Shown here: in pieces, positions 25,066 through 36,479 of the stretch | How the letters are laid out: every line of letters begins with the position of its first letter | Numbering within the stretch: the stretch's first letter is position 1 | DNA from: Mugil cephalus | Lineage: Eukaryota; Chordata; Actinopteri; Mugiliformes; Mugilidae | Reading direction: 5' to 3' | Length of the DNA: 64,000 nt | Assembly (NCBI RefSeq): GCF_022458985.1 | Contig: NC_061786.1 | Span: forward strand, 1-64,000 | Made by a program: the position numbers and the translations under genes | The notes under the pieces: generated by a model | Databases searched by the model: none | Told to the model about the DNA's origin: nothing | The model's input: only the letters and a program-made list of their open reading frames with translations

Positions 25066-26113
25066 TAAATTTGTATGTTTTGTATTTGTTGTTTGTGGAT
25101 TCTTGAAGTGTGTGTGTGTGTCAACCGGTTTTATGAATTAATATGTTAGATTTTTATGTTGAATAAAAGGAATTAAATTTGGAAATAGGAGATTTAGTTG
25201 ATAATAAATAATAATATACTTCAGTATTTGCTAAATATATGAGCCTGAGAAGGACGTTTGATGATCCTTTAAAGGACGTTTGATAAATATAGTAAGAGCC
25301 TTTTGTGGGGACTTTTTTGGTTAAAATACTATGAGCCTCTGCTTGGAGGACTTTGGAAACTGTTAAAATATATGAGCCCCAGAAAAGAATGTGTTAGTCA
25401 TATTGAAGAGTGTATTGTACTTAGTGGTTTTCTACAATGTTAAGTGTTTGTCTGTTGTCTCTTTTTATGGGGTGAGAGTTCAAGAAGGAAGCAAAAGGAC
25501 AAGGGGAGTGTCTGAAGGCAGAGGAGAGAACAGCTGGTCTACCTCACATGAAACTTGAGGCTTGCAGACGACAGCACACGCATCAGAACCCAACAATAAG
25601 GCCAGTGTGATTTTATCCACAGACTCTTTCTAATCTACCTGCTTTTTGACCTCTATGCATTTGTTAATGGTTGATATTGATTATACATATATTGTTTGAT
25701 TGGTAATCAGATTTGGGATAACAACAGTATATTCATTTGTTTGCACATAACATATATGTTGCAGTTTGAGGCTTGGCAATGACTGACCATTCAAATAACA
25801 GAGTTTAATTTCTGCTGAGTTGGGGAAGCTGTACCTTGCAATTTGATCGGTTGTTTGTATATGGTTGATATTGTGTGTGGACCTGGCGTTGTTTGCTCTT
25901 ACATCTGTAGGGTTGTTTTTGCATCCTCTGAAGTTGGCAAATTTATTCATTTGTTTGTTGATTGTGATAAAAAGGGGGAATATAGGTAGTAATAATAATA
26001 TTGTATCAATTAAAATAAACATAATAATAGGATAATAGAATAGAGTTAAGGTCATTTTTAATTAGGTTGAATTTGATTACAGGTAAAAAGGGGGGGTCAC
26101 TATTATATCAAAG
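25066..26113. other. Leader upstream of the gag frame, no gene recognised
   Basis: AT-rich, with AATAAA at about 25164 and repeated ATATGAGCC words between 25240 and 25380. A run of small minus-strand frames has no known motif. This is where a 5' LTR and leader would be expected for the gag at 26114. Confidence 0.35.
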
Positions 26114-26749
26114 ATGGAAAACTCAAAAGTAACTACTCCCGTTGAGGTAGTTCAGAAGAATAATTCTTTAATTAAAGGTATTGCAAAGATGTCACAGAAA
26201 TGGTGTGAGCGTTGGCCTGAAATTGAGCAACCATGGCCAGTAATAGAAACCTTTAATCCAGAAGTAATAAAAACAATACAGGTGCTTGTGTCCACATATA
26301 AGGCAGATGAAAAGGAAGGAAGAAAAGGTGAAAGATGTAAACAGAAGAGAAAAACGGAGCTTGGCATTCTCCAGTTGTTTGAGAAGGAGGGACAGAAATG
26401 GATGGAGATGAAGAAAGACTGTGAAGAGAAGACTGTAGATGAAATGCAAAAGAATGTGAAAAAAACAGAGAAGTTAATGGCAGAGATTGATGCACCCTTC
26501 TCACATGCAGTTCCAGTACAGAGACCTCCACCGTATAAGAACGAGATGGAGCTCAGGGAAGTTTATCCTCAGCTTCCGGTAATTAGTCAAGAGGGCAATT
26601 ACCACATTAAGAATGAGGCTGAGCAGGTTATAGAAGTGGGGAAAGCAGAGACAACTATTAGGATGTATCCAAGTACAAAAAGTAAAAAGAAAACGACACG
26701 TTTGGAGACCAGAAAAAAATATAAAACAACACCATCTGTCAGTTTTTAA
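26114..26749 (+). CDS. ERV gag-like protein with PPPY late motif
   Basis: A 211-residue frame. It has a tryptophan-bearing N-terminus (MSQKWCERWPEIEQPWPV, about residues 26-43), like the matrix domain of fish ERV gags, then a Lys/Glu-rich coiled-coil-like segment (about 58-125). At about residues 139-142 is RPPPYKNE; PPPY is the usual budding late motif that recruits NEDD4 ligases. The C-terminus is basic. There is no capsid major homology region or zinc knuckle, so it is either a matrix-only remnant or a gag cut short at 26749. The ERV protease and RT resume only at 30.66 kb, behind a Polinton-derived insert. Assignment to gag is inferred from PPPY, composition and position. Confidence 0.6.
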   Translation: MENSKVTTPVEVVQKNNSLIKGIAKMSQKWCERWPEIEQPWPVIETFNPEVIKTIQVLVSTYKADEKEGRKGERCKQKRKTELGILQLFEKEGQKWMEMKKDCEEKTVDEMQKNVKKTEKLMAEIDAPFSHAVPVQRPPPYKNEMELREVYPQLPVISQEGNYHIKNEAEQVIEVGKAETTIRMYPSTKSKKKTTRLETRKKYKTTPSVSF

Positions 26750-26879
26750 TCGATTGACTTTGATGGATCAAAGTGGGCGTGACTGAGGAAGTGGGCGTGA
26801 CTGAGGAAGTGGGGGTGACCGATCAAGTGTGTGTCAGCAACTGTCAAGGTGGGCGTAACCAACGGTGATTGGATGTTGT

Positions 26880-27560
26880 GGCATTTCACTTCCCTTGGGG
26901 GTAGGAATGCGGGGTGTATGTTAAAGTTTTTTAATTAGGTGAAAACAGCGGAGTCAGGAGTCCCGGGGCAGGAAGTCTATGTGGGGTCTATGTGAGAATC
27001 TTTTTATCAGGTAAAAACAGCGGTGTTACTTCCCTTGGGGGTAGGAAGTCGGGGTCTATGTGAGAATCTTTTTATCAGATGAAACAGCGGGGTCACGACC
27101 CCTGGGTAGGAAGTCGGAATCTATGGGAAAGTCTTTTTATTAACCGCAATGTCTGGGGGGTCTCTTTCGTGAAACAGCGGAGTCAGGAGTCCCGGAGTAG
27201 GAAGTCGGTATCTACGTTAAAGTTTTTTTAAATTATGATGAAACAGCGGATTCCCGAGCCCCGAGGCGGGAAGTCGGGGTCTATATTAAAGTATTTTATC
27301 AACCTAAATGTCCGGGGGTCTCTTGCGTGAAACAGCGGAGTCACGAGTCCCAGAGTAGGAAGTCGGGGGCTATGTTAAAGTTTTTTTATCAACCGAAATG
27401 TTCGGGGGCCTCTTGCGTGAAACCGAGCCCCGAGGCGGGAAGTCGGGGGCTATGTTAAAGTATTTTCATCAGGTAAAAATAGCGGTGTCACCACCCCCAA
27501 GGTAGGAAGTCGGGGGCTATGTGAAAGTATTTTTATCAGGTGAAACAGCGGTGTCAGCCG
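26880..27560. repeat. Tandem array, about 8-9 units of 55-100 bp
   Basis: Every unit has AAACAGCGG, a variable CG-containing centre, GTAGGAAGTCGG or GCGGGAAGTCGG, CTATGTTAAAGT or CTATGTGAGAATC, and TTTTTATCA. Some units add ACCGAAATGTTCGGGGGYCTC followed by TTGCGTG. Unit starts lie near 26940, 27010, 27075, 27170, 27237, 27328, 27418, 27475 and 27540. It is preceded by three GTGGGCGTGACTGAGGAA repeats (26773-26820). The units are diverged, so this is an old minisatellite. Confidence 0.88.
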
Positions 27561-27785
27561 ATGTCATTTCATCACGGCCTGCCGCTAAAGACGTCACATC
27601 AGTCCTGCCTTAGAGTCTCCAAAGAAGCATTTTTTTTTTTTTTTGTTGGCGAGGGCAAGTAATCTCTGTACCTTTATTATCGGGTGATTCCTTTTACTAG
27701 ACCGAACCTGTTTTTCAGAATACAAATATTTTTTCTTTAAAGCATCAAAAATGGATTCTTGTATGTAACATTTTAAGACATACAT

Positions 27786-27813
27786 GAAGGCCGCTTACAT
27801 GAAAGCGGCCTTC
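27786..27813. repeat. GC-rich perfect hairpin
   Basis: GAAGGCCGCTT (27786-27796) and AAGCGGCCTTC (27803-27813) are exact reverse complements around a six-base loop, followed by TTTT. It lies between the tandem array and the Polinton-like gene. Confidence 0.8.
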
Positions 27814-27881
27814 TTTTGCCGTGCATATGATGAGGACAGCCAGGGTAACTGGATGTGTGAATATATTTATGTGAATATATT

Positions 27882-27883
<2 letters not shown>

Positions 27884-27922
<39 letters not shown>
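27884..27922. repeat. (GT)n microsatellite
   Basis: About 19 GT units. Confidence 0.95.
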
Positions 27923-27924
<2 letters not shown>

Positions 27925-28350
27925 CACTAAAGTATTATAATAATAAATTATTTTGTGTTTATAGTATATCCTTCTCAGACCGTAATCTGGCCAGGGAGCA
28001 GACTGGTTGAAGGTAGAAGCACTAACACACTTCCACTTTCCTTTGACTCTGTATCCCAGAATGTATGTGATAGATTCTATTGACTTGTATTATACTTTAG
28101 CAGGTGACGATGCAATACTAGACAGCGTTTTGGATTACGAGAACGAGAGTGGACTTCTATCTCAATCTGAAATGAATACAACAGACAGGCCCGAGACACC
28201 TCCGACTAACGGTAAGAAGAAGAAAAGGAAAAAAAAGTATAAATTTTAAATAAATAAGTAAAATAAATCTAAACCCGTCTCTCTCCATTTTGTAGAGTGC
28301 AGACCAGAACCCGCTCACAAGGTGAAGAGAGTGTGAAACTGTGTGTTGTA

Positions 28351-30425
28351 ATGATGAATGATCAAGGGGAAAATTCGGTCTCGCAGTCAGCTCTGCTATC
28401 TTTACAGTCTACAGTTGAAGTGTTAAGAGATATCCCTCACCCCTCAACCTCCACTGGTTGAAATACAACAACAATTAGAGATTTCAAACGAGTCTCAAGC
28501 TCACCACAAACCTTCTGATTTTCAAAATTTGGAAAGCATTGATGTAGCCCTTCAGCGTTTAAGAGAAGTTCCGTCCAGTCCTCCACTCCCGGAGCTCTTA
28601 CCTCCTCCCTCTCAACCCCGCGTCGTTTGTCCGTCTAATGTACCATTACCTTGGCCGACCCAGGTTCCCTCTGTTCGTCCAACCGAAGATTCCGTGCCTG
28701 GCCCGTCTAACCTTTTACCCGTAAACGATCCGTTACCCGGTCCGTCCTCGTACTTCCCACCTGCAACACCAGTCGCTCAGAGGGGTGCGGCCCATTGCCT
28801 GAACATTGTCATCAATCCTGGCAACCAACTCTGCTTTGCCATTAACCTCGCTCAGCTTTTAAACCGTGAATTAACCACGCGGCAGGCCACTGAGCACGCT
28901 AAAGTGTTACAGAATCATGCGGGGTTAGCGGACAAAATCGGCTTTAGATTGCAAAATCGTCGTCTTCTTCAGAGCAGACGGTGAGCGGGCCCTGTCTAAA
29001 TTCCAAACATCTGAAGGAATGCATCCTAAAATCCTCTATCTCTTCCTCCATCAGAACCATTACTATGGTATCACCAAACTGAAAACATTTCTAGGTGCAC
29101 AGTACGTGGCCTGGGCCGTTGTTCTGTATGCTTCACATCAGACTGCACAAAAACCGAGAATAAAGGGTTTCGACAGTTACCTGATTCTCAATCATATAAT
29201 TCAGCAAGGTATGGCACCCCATATAATCATGCAGGGCAGCAAGGTGTTGCAGATGGTGGATGAGGCGTTCCGTCAAACATACATCAACTCGCTTTCCTTC
29301 TTAACCATGCACCTAGCAGATATGCCCGCAGCCATGGGCCTCGATGCTGTGAATGCTCCACGCGACCAGGAACTAAGCAAAGGTTTCTTCCCCCACCTTT
29401 TCAGTTCAGAGGCTCACTTAAATTATGTACGCCCTTACCCTCCCCCAGACACTTACGGCGTAGACAGGATGCCTTCAGACACGCTGAAAAAGTTCAATGC
29501 CTGGTACGCCACCAAAGCTGGCTGTACATTTGATTTCAGAAAAGAGGCAGTGCTTTACTGCAATCTCGATACTGAAATCCTGGCAGCATCATGCTTAAAG
29601 TTTCGCGAAGAATTCATCCGAGAGACACGCGTTGACCCCTTTACATGCATTACAATCGCTTCCGCCTGCATGAAAGTCTTTAAGACAAATTTCCTCCCTC
29701 CAAACACTCTGGCTCTACCGCCCGCCAATAACTACAACCGGCAATTCAAAAACTACTCCGACTCTGGCATCCAGTGGTTAGAGTGGGTCTTGCAGAACGA
29801 AAATGTTCGACACGCTCTGAACGGAGGAGAGAAAAAACTGGGGAAATACTTTGTGGACGGCTATGCAGAGACTGACGGTGTTAAAAAAAAAATGGGAGTT
29901 TCTCGGGTGTTTTTTTCACGGCTGTCCAAAGTGTTACTCGCCTACTGAAGTGAATCGTTTGTTGCAGACTCCCTTTGAGCAGCTCCACTCAGCCTGGCAG
30001 GCCAAGCTGCTGACCCTGCGATCGGAGCTACACGTCTCGGTACAGTTCATATGGGAGCATGACTGGATCCGAATGAAAAAATCTCATGACGGAGTGAAAC
30101 AGTTCTTCCTTCAGTATAGTGCACCGCAGCCCTTAAAACCTCGCAATGCGCTGTTTGGAGGTAGAACTTCTCCAATCCGTCTGAGGTACATGACAAGTGA
30201 CACCGAGCAGGTTCGTTACGTCGATGTTACATCCTTGTATCCGTACGTTAACGCGCACTTTCACTACCCCATCGGCCACCCCGAAATTATCCATTAGGGT
30301 TTTAAAGATCCGCGTGAGTACTTCGGCCTGATTAAAGCTGTCGTGTATCCCCCTCGGAAGCTATTTCTACCTGTTCTACTGCATAACGGAAATGCCGTTA
30401 TTAAATTGGGGCTGGAAAGCTTTGG
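28351..30425 (+). pseudogene. Polinton/Maverick protein-primed DNA polymerase B, decayed
   Basis: Four plus-strand frames join across frameshifts near 28440, 28980 and 29900 and a stop at 30296. In order: a Pro-rich N-terminus (28529-28800); CLNIVINPGNQLCFAINLA, then YLFLHQNHYYGITKLKTFLG at 29043-29100, which match the N-terminal region of Polinton PolB. A jump follows directly to KGFDSYLILNHI (29165), an exonuclease motif, so the segment with the first exonuclease motif and zinc ribbons is deleted. Next are VLYCNLDTEIL (about 29549; third exonuclease motif), GCFFHGCPKCY (about 29910), and motif A in YVDVTSLYPYVN (30217-30252). It ends around YPPRKLFLPVL, well before motifs B and C. Upstream, 28102-28330 looks like two small exons. 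Dead; adintovirus-like polymerase is the alternative name for the same family. Confidence 0.85.
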
Positions 30426-30659
30426 CCGGTACTTGTCGACCGTTATGACACAGATCCAGGTACTCCACGTCATTGTGAGTAAAGTTGAAAGTGCTTTGCT
30501 CGTGAATGTGATAGAGCAGGAGGAAACTTTGGAGGAAATTTCAGAGGAAATTTCAGGAGAAATGCAAGAGGAGGATTCAGAGGTCAGCAATTGATAATCC
30601 GGGGACCAGTGAACCCTTATAGGGGTCCAGAGCAAGGATTTTAGGGGTGCCCGGAGAAT

Positions 30660-31838
30660 TCGAAAGGTGGGTGTCAGCTGGTAGTGTCAGGGCCGGAACA
30701 AGATCCAACAGTAATGGTGAAAGTAAATAATAGACCATTAGAAGTGATGGTAGATAGCGGAGCAGCTTTCACCTGTATTCAGCCTATGTCTCCCTCCCTA
30801 TGTCTGGTCAATTGATACGGACGATCGGGTTTGAGGGAGTGAAACAGCTGGTACCTCTTACAAAACCAATTGAGCTCTGTTACAAAAATCAAAAGACTAC
30901 AATACCTATATTGGTTTCAGAACACACACCGATTGCACTGTTAGGAAGAGATGCTTTATGCAGATTGAAGTGTGTTATAAAGTGTACACCCGACGGCTGT
31001 TTGGTGGAGATGCCATCTGATACTGCTTACCAACTATTGATGACAACAGATGTTGAGGCCTCTTCAGTATAAGTCAGTCAAATTGTGAGGAGTGAATAAG
31101 TCATCAACCAAAAGAAGTTGAACTCACCTCGTCTTGTATAATTTTGGGACCACAAGGAGCAGCAATGATGGTTGATATGAATGAATATGTGAGTAAAGAA
31201 TATAAAATCAAAGAGAGTGTACCACATGTGACCTTGATGGTGTCTGAAGAATATGAACAGAAACATATAGGAGAAATGATGGCGGAAGCAGTAAAAGCTG
31301 TTTTTGCACCAGTAAAGGGGAATTCTGCCATCTGGAAGAGTGAGGATCAGCGGTTTCTCAAGATTATGATATCTGCTCAAGGACATGGGCGGCCACAAGT
31401 TGTCCAAATGACACATGAAACGATATGTGGGATTGAAATGGACGCAGACGTTTTGAGGAGAGAAATGTTGCAGCAAGTACCCGAATGTTTGTGGTCTTGA
31501 CACAGTACTGATATTGGTCTTGTTAAATCAGCTCAACCAGTGAAAGTGGAACTCAGACATGGAACCAGACCTCCTTGGAAGAATCAGTATCCACTGAAAG
31601 AAGAGGCAGTTCAAGGGATTGAACCACAGATTGAAGGACTTCTGAGAGCAGATGTTTTGAAGATAACTCAAAATCCTATAAGCAATACGCCATTGTTGCC
31701 TGTACAGAAACCAGACGATTCCTATCGCATGGTTCATGATTTGAGATTCGTGAACGAAGTAGTAGCCGATTTTCCAGCAGAAGTGCCAGATCCGCATACT
31801 TTGTTAGCTCATATTCCCCCAAATGCTACACATTTTAT
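30660..31838 (+). pseudogene. ERV protease and start of reverse transcriptase, broken
   Basis: First comes an aspartic protease: VKVNNRPLEVMVDSGAAFTC, with the catalytic DSGA at about 30755, a one-base shift near 30800, and the flap/closing motif ALLGRDALCRLKC (30937-30975). A pol linker frame follows at 31144-31500, ending QVPECLWS. Then RT fingers: LRHGTRPPWKNQYPLKEEAV, and LLPVQKPDDSYRMVHDLRFV (about 31695-31750), then PPNATHFIV, after which retroviral sequence stops at about 31838. The palm active site is absent. The arrangement is that of gamma/epsilon-type fish ERVs. Stops at 31071 and 31498 and the truncation make it inactive. It probably belongs with the gag at 26114. Confidence 0.85.
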
Positions 31839-32340
31839 AGTATTGGCGGAGCAGCGTCAAAGCATATTGAGTCAGCCACTTGCGTTCTTCCTGGTTGGGA
31901 CGCCGCTTCTGCTCCCAGAATACCAGGATTTCCCTAATAACTGGGTCGATGCATTGAAGGGTACCAATATCAGAGGGAGTATGCTGGGGTAGAGCAACCA
32001 ATGTTGCTTGAGACACTGCAGACCTGCAGGTCCTGCTGTAAAGGTTTGGGGAGGGGGGTCACAGGGAGTAGGGACCCTAAGTCCTGAGCCCTAGGCAGAT
32101 GCTGATCGGACATAGCATCAGCATTTTTATTGCTCCTTCCTGAGCGATATTTGAGCTTGAAGTCGAAAGAGGCAAGTTGTGCTGCCTAGCATTGTTCAGT
32201 GGCAACCGGCTTGGCAGATGACAGGTGGATTATTATCCGTACAGACCACACACTTATGGCCTAGCAGGTACTCCCTGAATTTCTCAGTCATGGCCCATTT
32301 AAGCACCAAAAACTCTAATTTCACTTTGAAAATATTTCAC
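31839..32340 (-). mobile_element. Gypsy LTR retrotransposon fragment (RNase H to integrase linker)
   Basis: On the minus strand, codons from about 32330 read VKLEFLVLKWAMTEKFREYL and VVCTDNNPP, the second half of Gypsy RNase H, then remnants of the FDFKLKYRSGR...NADA region with stops. The stretch 32016-31839 encodes DPVIREILVFWEQKRRPNQE, typical of the linker before the integrase zinc finger. It abuts the ERV RT break at about 31838 head to head. Confidence 0.75.
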
Positions 32341-32406
32341 CTCTCCCTCCCTCACTGGTTGGGACCGGGAGTATTCCTGAAGAGCCTATGATTGGCCTGC
32401 TGGTCT

Positions 32407-32408
32407 GC

Positions 32409-32450
<42 letters not shown>
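32407..32450. repeat. (CT)n microsatellite
   Basis: About 20 CT units ending in a T run. Confidence 0.95.
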
Positions 32451-32453
<3 letters not shown>

Positions 32454-33164
32454 AACAGGCTGCCGGTCAGCCGGCGACGGCGTCGCAGCTATGTGACTTT
32501 TTTTTTCTAAGTCAGAGAGGCAGGCCAGGGCAATCAGAGGCCACTCAGGCTAGTAGCATGCCAGGAGGCCAAGACAAGTGGTTTGTTTCGATCAAGACCC
32601 GCCCCAACAGTCCATACCAACCACACAGACAGCATGTGTAACGGGTGTGTTTATGCGTGTCTGTGTGACATATGTCTGGTACCTGCTGTGTAGCGAGTGG
32701 ACAGGGAGAGGAGTCGAGGCTTCGACAATTAGATGATGGACCCCAATCCAGGTAAAAAAAGAAAAGAGAAAAGGCGGTGCTGAGAGGGAGAGGGAGAAAA
32801 AAGAAAGACGCCAAATGCCTCAAGTTGACCAATTTATTTATTTATTTACTTTTTTATTTACTGTAAATTATTTATTTGTGCAACAAATGGGATTTAATCA
32901 TTCCATTATTATGTATATGAATACAAGGAAAAATCAAGTGAGACATAGGCTACACTATCTTACTATATGAACTATAGTGTATGGAAAAACACTGTAAGCA
33001 TATGTTTGCTATTCAAAGATGGTGATGGTGATGTCCTGCTGGTGCTTCAGACGAACCCAGCACAGAGCAGTTGGCAGAAGGTACAGAATCATTTCTACAG
33101 TAGAGCAACAACATGCAACACGTTCCAGACCACCACCAGGCACTGCCACATTTGACATGAATGG
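32451..33164. other. No gene recognised
   Basis: Contains a GC-richer stretch (32460-32760) without a supported frame, then AT-rich sequence with (TTTA)n at about 32834-32850. Confidence 0.4.
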
Positions 33165-33425
33165 CTCTCATTTATAATAATAGCTGACATGACACCTGTC
33201 ATAAACCTCAATGAATATTTATGACAGCTGTCGTTAAGTGTCATTTGGTAAGTTATGTAATTTTTGATGCAAAGTTGACATTGTTTGAGATGTCCTTGTT
33301 ATGACAACTTGACATAATTTCAAAGTTAGGCAATTAGGTCTGCTATGACAGGTTATGTTATCTTTATATTAAGTTGTCATAACAAGGACATCAAGGACAA
33401 TAACATCACAGTTGGACATAACAAG
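33165..33425. mobile_element. Non-autonomous DNA element remnant with stem
   Basis: Contains GACATGACACCTGTCATAAA (33188-33207) and a near-perfect stem: GATGTCCTTGTTATGACAA (33288-33306) pairs with TTGTCATAACAAGGACATC (33375-33393). This family of TGTCATAACAAGGACAT repeats is common in fish. It sits immediately before the hAT transposase frame and may be its terminal region. Confidence 0.5.
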
Positions 33426-33427
33426 TC

Positions 33428-34989
33428 ATGGAACGTGTGGTCAACATAGTCAAAGTGCTAGGTAAGCGTGGCCTTAGCTACAGAGGGGATAAACACAAAG
33501 CCGCTTACAGCCTGGAAAACATGGCCTTGGACCATGGACATTTTTTAAAGTTGATATTCCTGCTGAGCAGATATGATGTTTGCCTACAAGAGCATGTCAA
33601 TGACTGCATTAAGCAGAGCAAGATGGCACATGAGACTGGAGGGGGTGTTATGCACATGTATTTAACCTTGTGTTGACCGACACTACAGGAGTCATGGGAA
33701 GTGCATCACACTTCTCATTGTTAAATGATGTAGCAGTTTACATCCAGGAGTCATACAAACGTATGCACCTGTGGGAGAAAGTCAGTGAAGACGGGAGGAA
33801 AAGACGGCTTGTTCCAAAGGTGAAACCCGGTGGTTGGCGAAAGATCAAGCCTTGAGAAAAGTTTTTGGCTCATTTGGAAAGCCTGAACACGCACTTTTCC
33901 CTGACCTGGTGATCATGATGAAAAGGATTGAGGAAGATGACACGATGAAGCCTGCTGTCCGGTTCAAAGTCAGAGGATATGTGGAGGCACTTGTGAGATA
34001 TAAAAACCATACTCACAGCGCAGATATTCCTCGGGATATTTGAAGTGACATCCCCCGTCTCCAAATATCTGCAGACCAGTGGCATGGATATACTAACTGC
34101 CCAGCACTTAATAACAAGAACAGAAGACAGCCTGAGAAAGTGTTCCAGGGACTTCGATGGTGTCAAGGAAGCAGCAGATATGTTTGTGCAGTGGGCAAAC
34201 AGCACTTTCCAGGAGCAATATGACTGTGATGTTGAAGTCCAGACTGCCCTCCCAGAGAAACGCACACAGAAAAAGAAAATTATGCCAGGTGAACTGGCAC
34301 AAGATGAGGTTTTGGATGTTGAGAGGAACTACAACATCAAAGTGCATAATGTAATCCTCGACAATCACAGACAGCATCCACTGCCGTTATGCAGCTAGTG
34401 CAGTGCTCTGCTCAGACTTTGCCTGCATGGTCCCAAGAAACATTCAAGAAATCAGGGTAAAGGGCTCCCAAAAAAAACTCTGGGTGAGCTCAGCAAATGC
34501 CTGGCAAAATTTAATGAGCGTGCCACAGTTCCAACCTTGCAGGCAGAACTGACTAGCCTTGCTAATCAGTTGGAGACACTGAAGATGGCACTTTTATCTG
34601 GCTATGAAGTCAGGACAGTCACTGAACTGTCAGAAGAGGGTGTACACACTGAGGATCCCGAGGAGGGCCTGGAGTTAGAGAACAGCTGTTCCATATGCTG
34701 TTATCACATCCTGTCTCATTTCAACTCGCTCACAGATGCCTACCATGTCATTGGTCTAGCATACAAGTTCTTGCTGACCTTGTCCATAACACAGGTGGCC
34801 TGTGAAAGGACCTTCTCCGCGCTGAAATTTGTGAAGAACAGACTTTGGACCTCCATGAGCCAGGACCGCCTAGAGGCATTTCTGTTGATGTCAACAGGGA
34901 AGGAAATATTGATGGAACTTGACAGTGGTGGCATTATTGACAAGGTGGAAGAATCCAGTGCTTTGATGTGCTGCATGGTGACCTTCTAA
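33428..34989 (+). pseudogene. hAT transposase (ZMYM1-like), broken
   Basis: Five plus-strand frames cover a hAT transposase without its N-terminal zinc finger. LSYRGDKHKAAYSLENMALD and HFLKLIFLLSRYDVCLQEHV (33428-33676) are the opening of the catalytic domain. Later pieces (33834-34043, 34045-34398) hold the variable insertion. The last frame, 34537-34989, ends with LTLSITQVACERTFSALKFV and LEAFLLMSTGKEI, the conserved hAT C-terminal dimerisation domain. Stops or shifts at about 33680, 33850, 34045 and 34400 break it. Family relatives include ZMYM1-like genes. No 8 bp target duplication was found. Confidence 0.8.
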
Positions 34990-35649
34990 GGCAGCATTTA
35001 CAAACTGCAGGGTCCAGACCTATAGGTGGGTCATAGTAGGGGGCTAGGTCATACACCTTATTTACAGCACTTTATTTTGACTATTATAATTTGCATGTGG
35101 AAGTTCAGTTGAGGTTGTGTGTTTCAATCTCACTAAAGTATGTGTGATTTTCACCTGTCTTGTCTACAGTGTTATTACATTTGATCATCAGTATGTTTGA
35201 AGACTGAAAACAGGAATATACTGTGTTCACCATTTGCCATAGTGTGAATAATATACCTTTTTACATGGTAATGATTTGCTTCATATAATGGCAATACCAA
35301 TATTTGGTGGGTCAATACCTCCACAGATGGGTCGAGGGCTGAAAATATCCATGTGACATTAGGGTGAGTGTTGTAGTAACTATTATGCCTATATTAGAGT
35401 GCATATTTGTTTTGAATCAGCAAAAACATACTATTTTGTGTGTGTGCCCTTGCATGTAGGTGTGGGTCTGAACATGCGTATGTGGTGAAGACCAGGGTGG
35501 CCTGGTTACATGACTGACTCCTGGCCTGAAAAAGTCTCCCAGTCCAGCCCTGGCTACTTGAGACCTTTCATGGCACAAGAAAGACTGCTGTTAATACTCT
35601 GTTTGAATTTACATCCCTCCCTCATAAGTACAAGGAGACGCCATTTGAC
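34990..35649. other. Region after the hAT gene, no gene recognised
   Basis: AT-rich; likely 3' part of the hAT element. GGTCCAGACCTATAGGTGGGTC occurs at about 35011 and a similar GGTGGGTCAATACC word at about 35307. No terminal repeat could be paired. Confidence 0.35.
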
Positions 35650-35897
35650 ACGATGCCGCTATTGCTATGCAACTGGTCAAATGGTTCAACACTTTGGACA
35701 CTGTTTTTGCCAGCTTGTATATAGGCCTTATGCTAATTCTGTAATTTTTTTGATTACATTCCTTATTTTTATTCAATTTGATCTCATTTGTTTTATCTTT
35801 CTTGTGTTTTTGTATTGTTTAGGTTTATGTGCAACGAATCTATGGTGACAAATTAATGTCCCTCATGGATCATTAAAATTAAATTCTGTCTAAGTCT
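35650..35897 (+). repeat. LINE/SINE 3' end
   Basis: Ends with AATGTCCCTCATGGATCATT followed by AAAATTAAATTCTGTCTAAGTCTAAG, a decayed version of the common fish LINE tail TTTCCCTCGGGGATCAATAAAG plus short tandem tail. No coding part is left. Confidence 0.5.
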
Positions 35898-36131
35898 AAG
35901 AGCCTGTCTACTTGCTTCCTTTTGGTCTCTGCTCATGTCAGTGTCGAAGGGAATGAGCAGACAACAAGCAGTGCGGCATGAGAACATAGAACTTCAAATA
36001 AAATCAGTGATTAATATTTGATCATATTTATATTACAGCAGCACTACAATAATTTAAGATTGAGTTCAAGATTCGAGATTCAAAGAATTTATAGTCATGT
36101 GCATGGTGTAGAAACATGTTTTGCCATCCAC

Positions 36132-36245
<114 letters not shown>

Positions 36246-36479
36246 TGTGCACGAATATGAATGAAAATGAACAACAATGACTCAGGAAGACATCTACACA
36301 ATAACACACAATAACAAAAAACAAAGTCAGGTTGGAACAAGAAAGAAAAAACCATCATCAATTGGCCATGCAGGCCTTACATCATAGAGCAAGAAGTTAC
36401 ATTATAATATTTTTAAGAGTCATATTTAGATAAAAGATTTTAAGTTTTTATTAAGTTTTCCACACTCCAGTCCAGTTGG

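Noticed and set aside
26880-27560. CRISPR-like array
   Set aside because: Repeats are diverged, unit length varies, there are no unique spacers of constant size, and the setting is a vertebrate genome.
27786-27817. Rho-independent terminator
   Set aside because: The shape fits, but nothing else in the window is bacterial, so a terminator role has no support.
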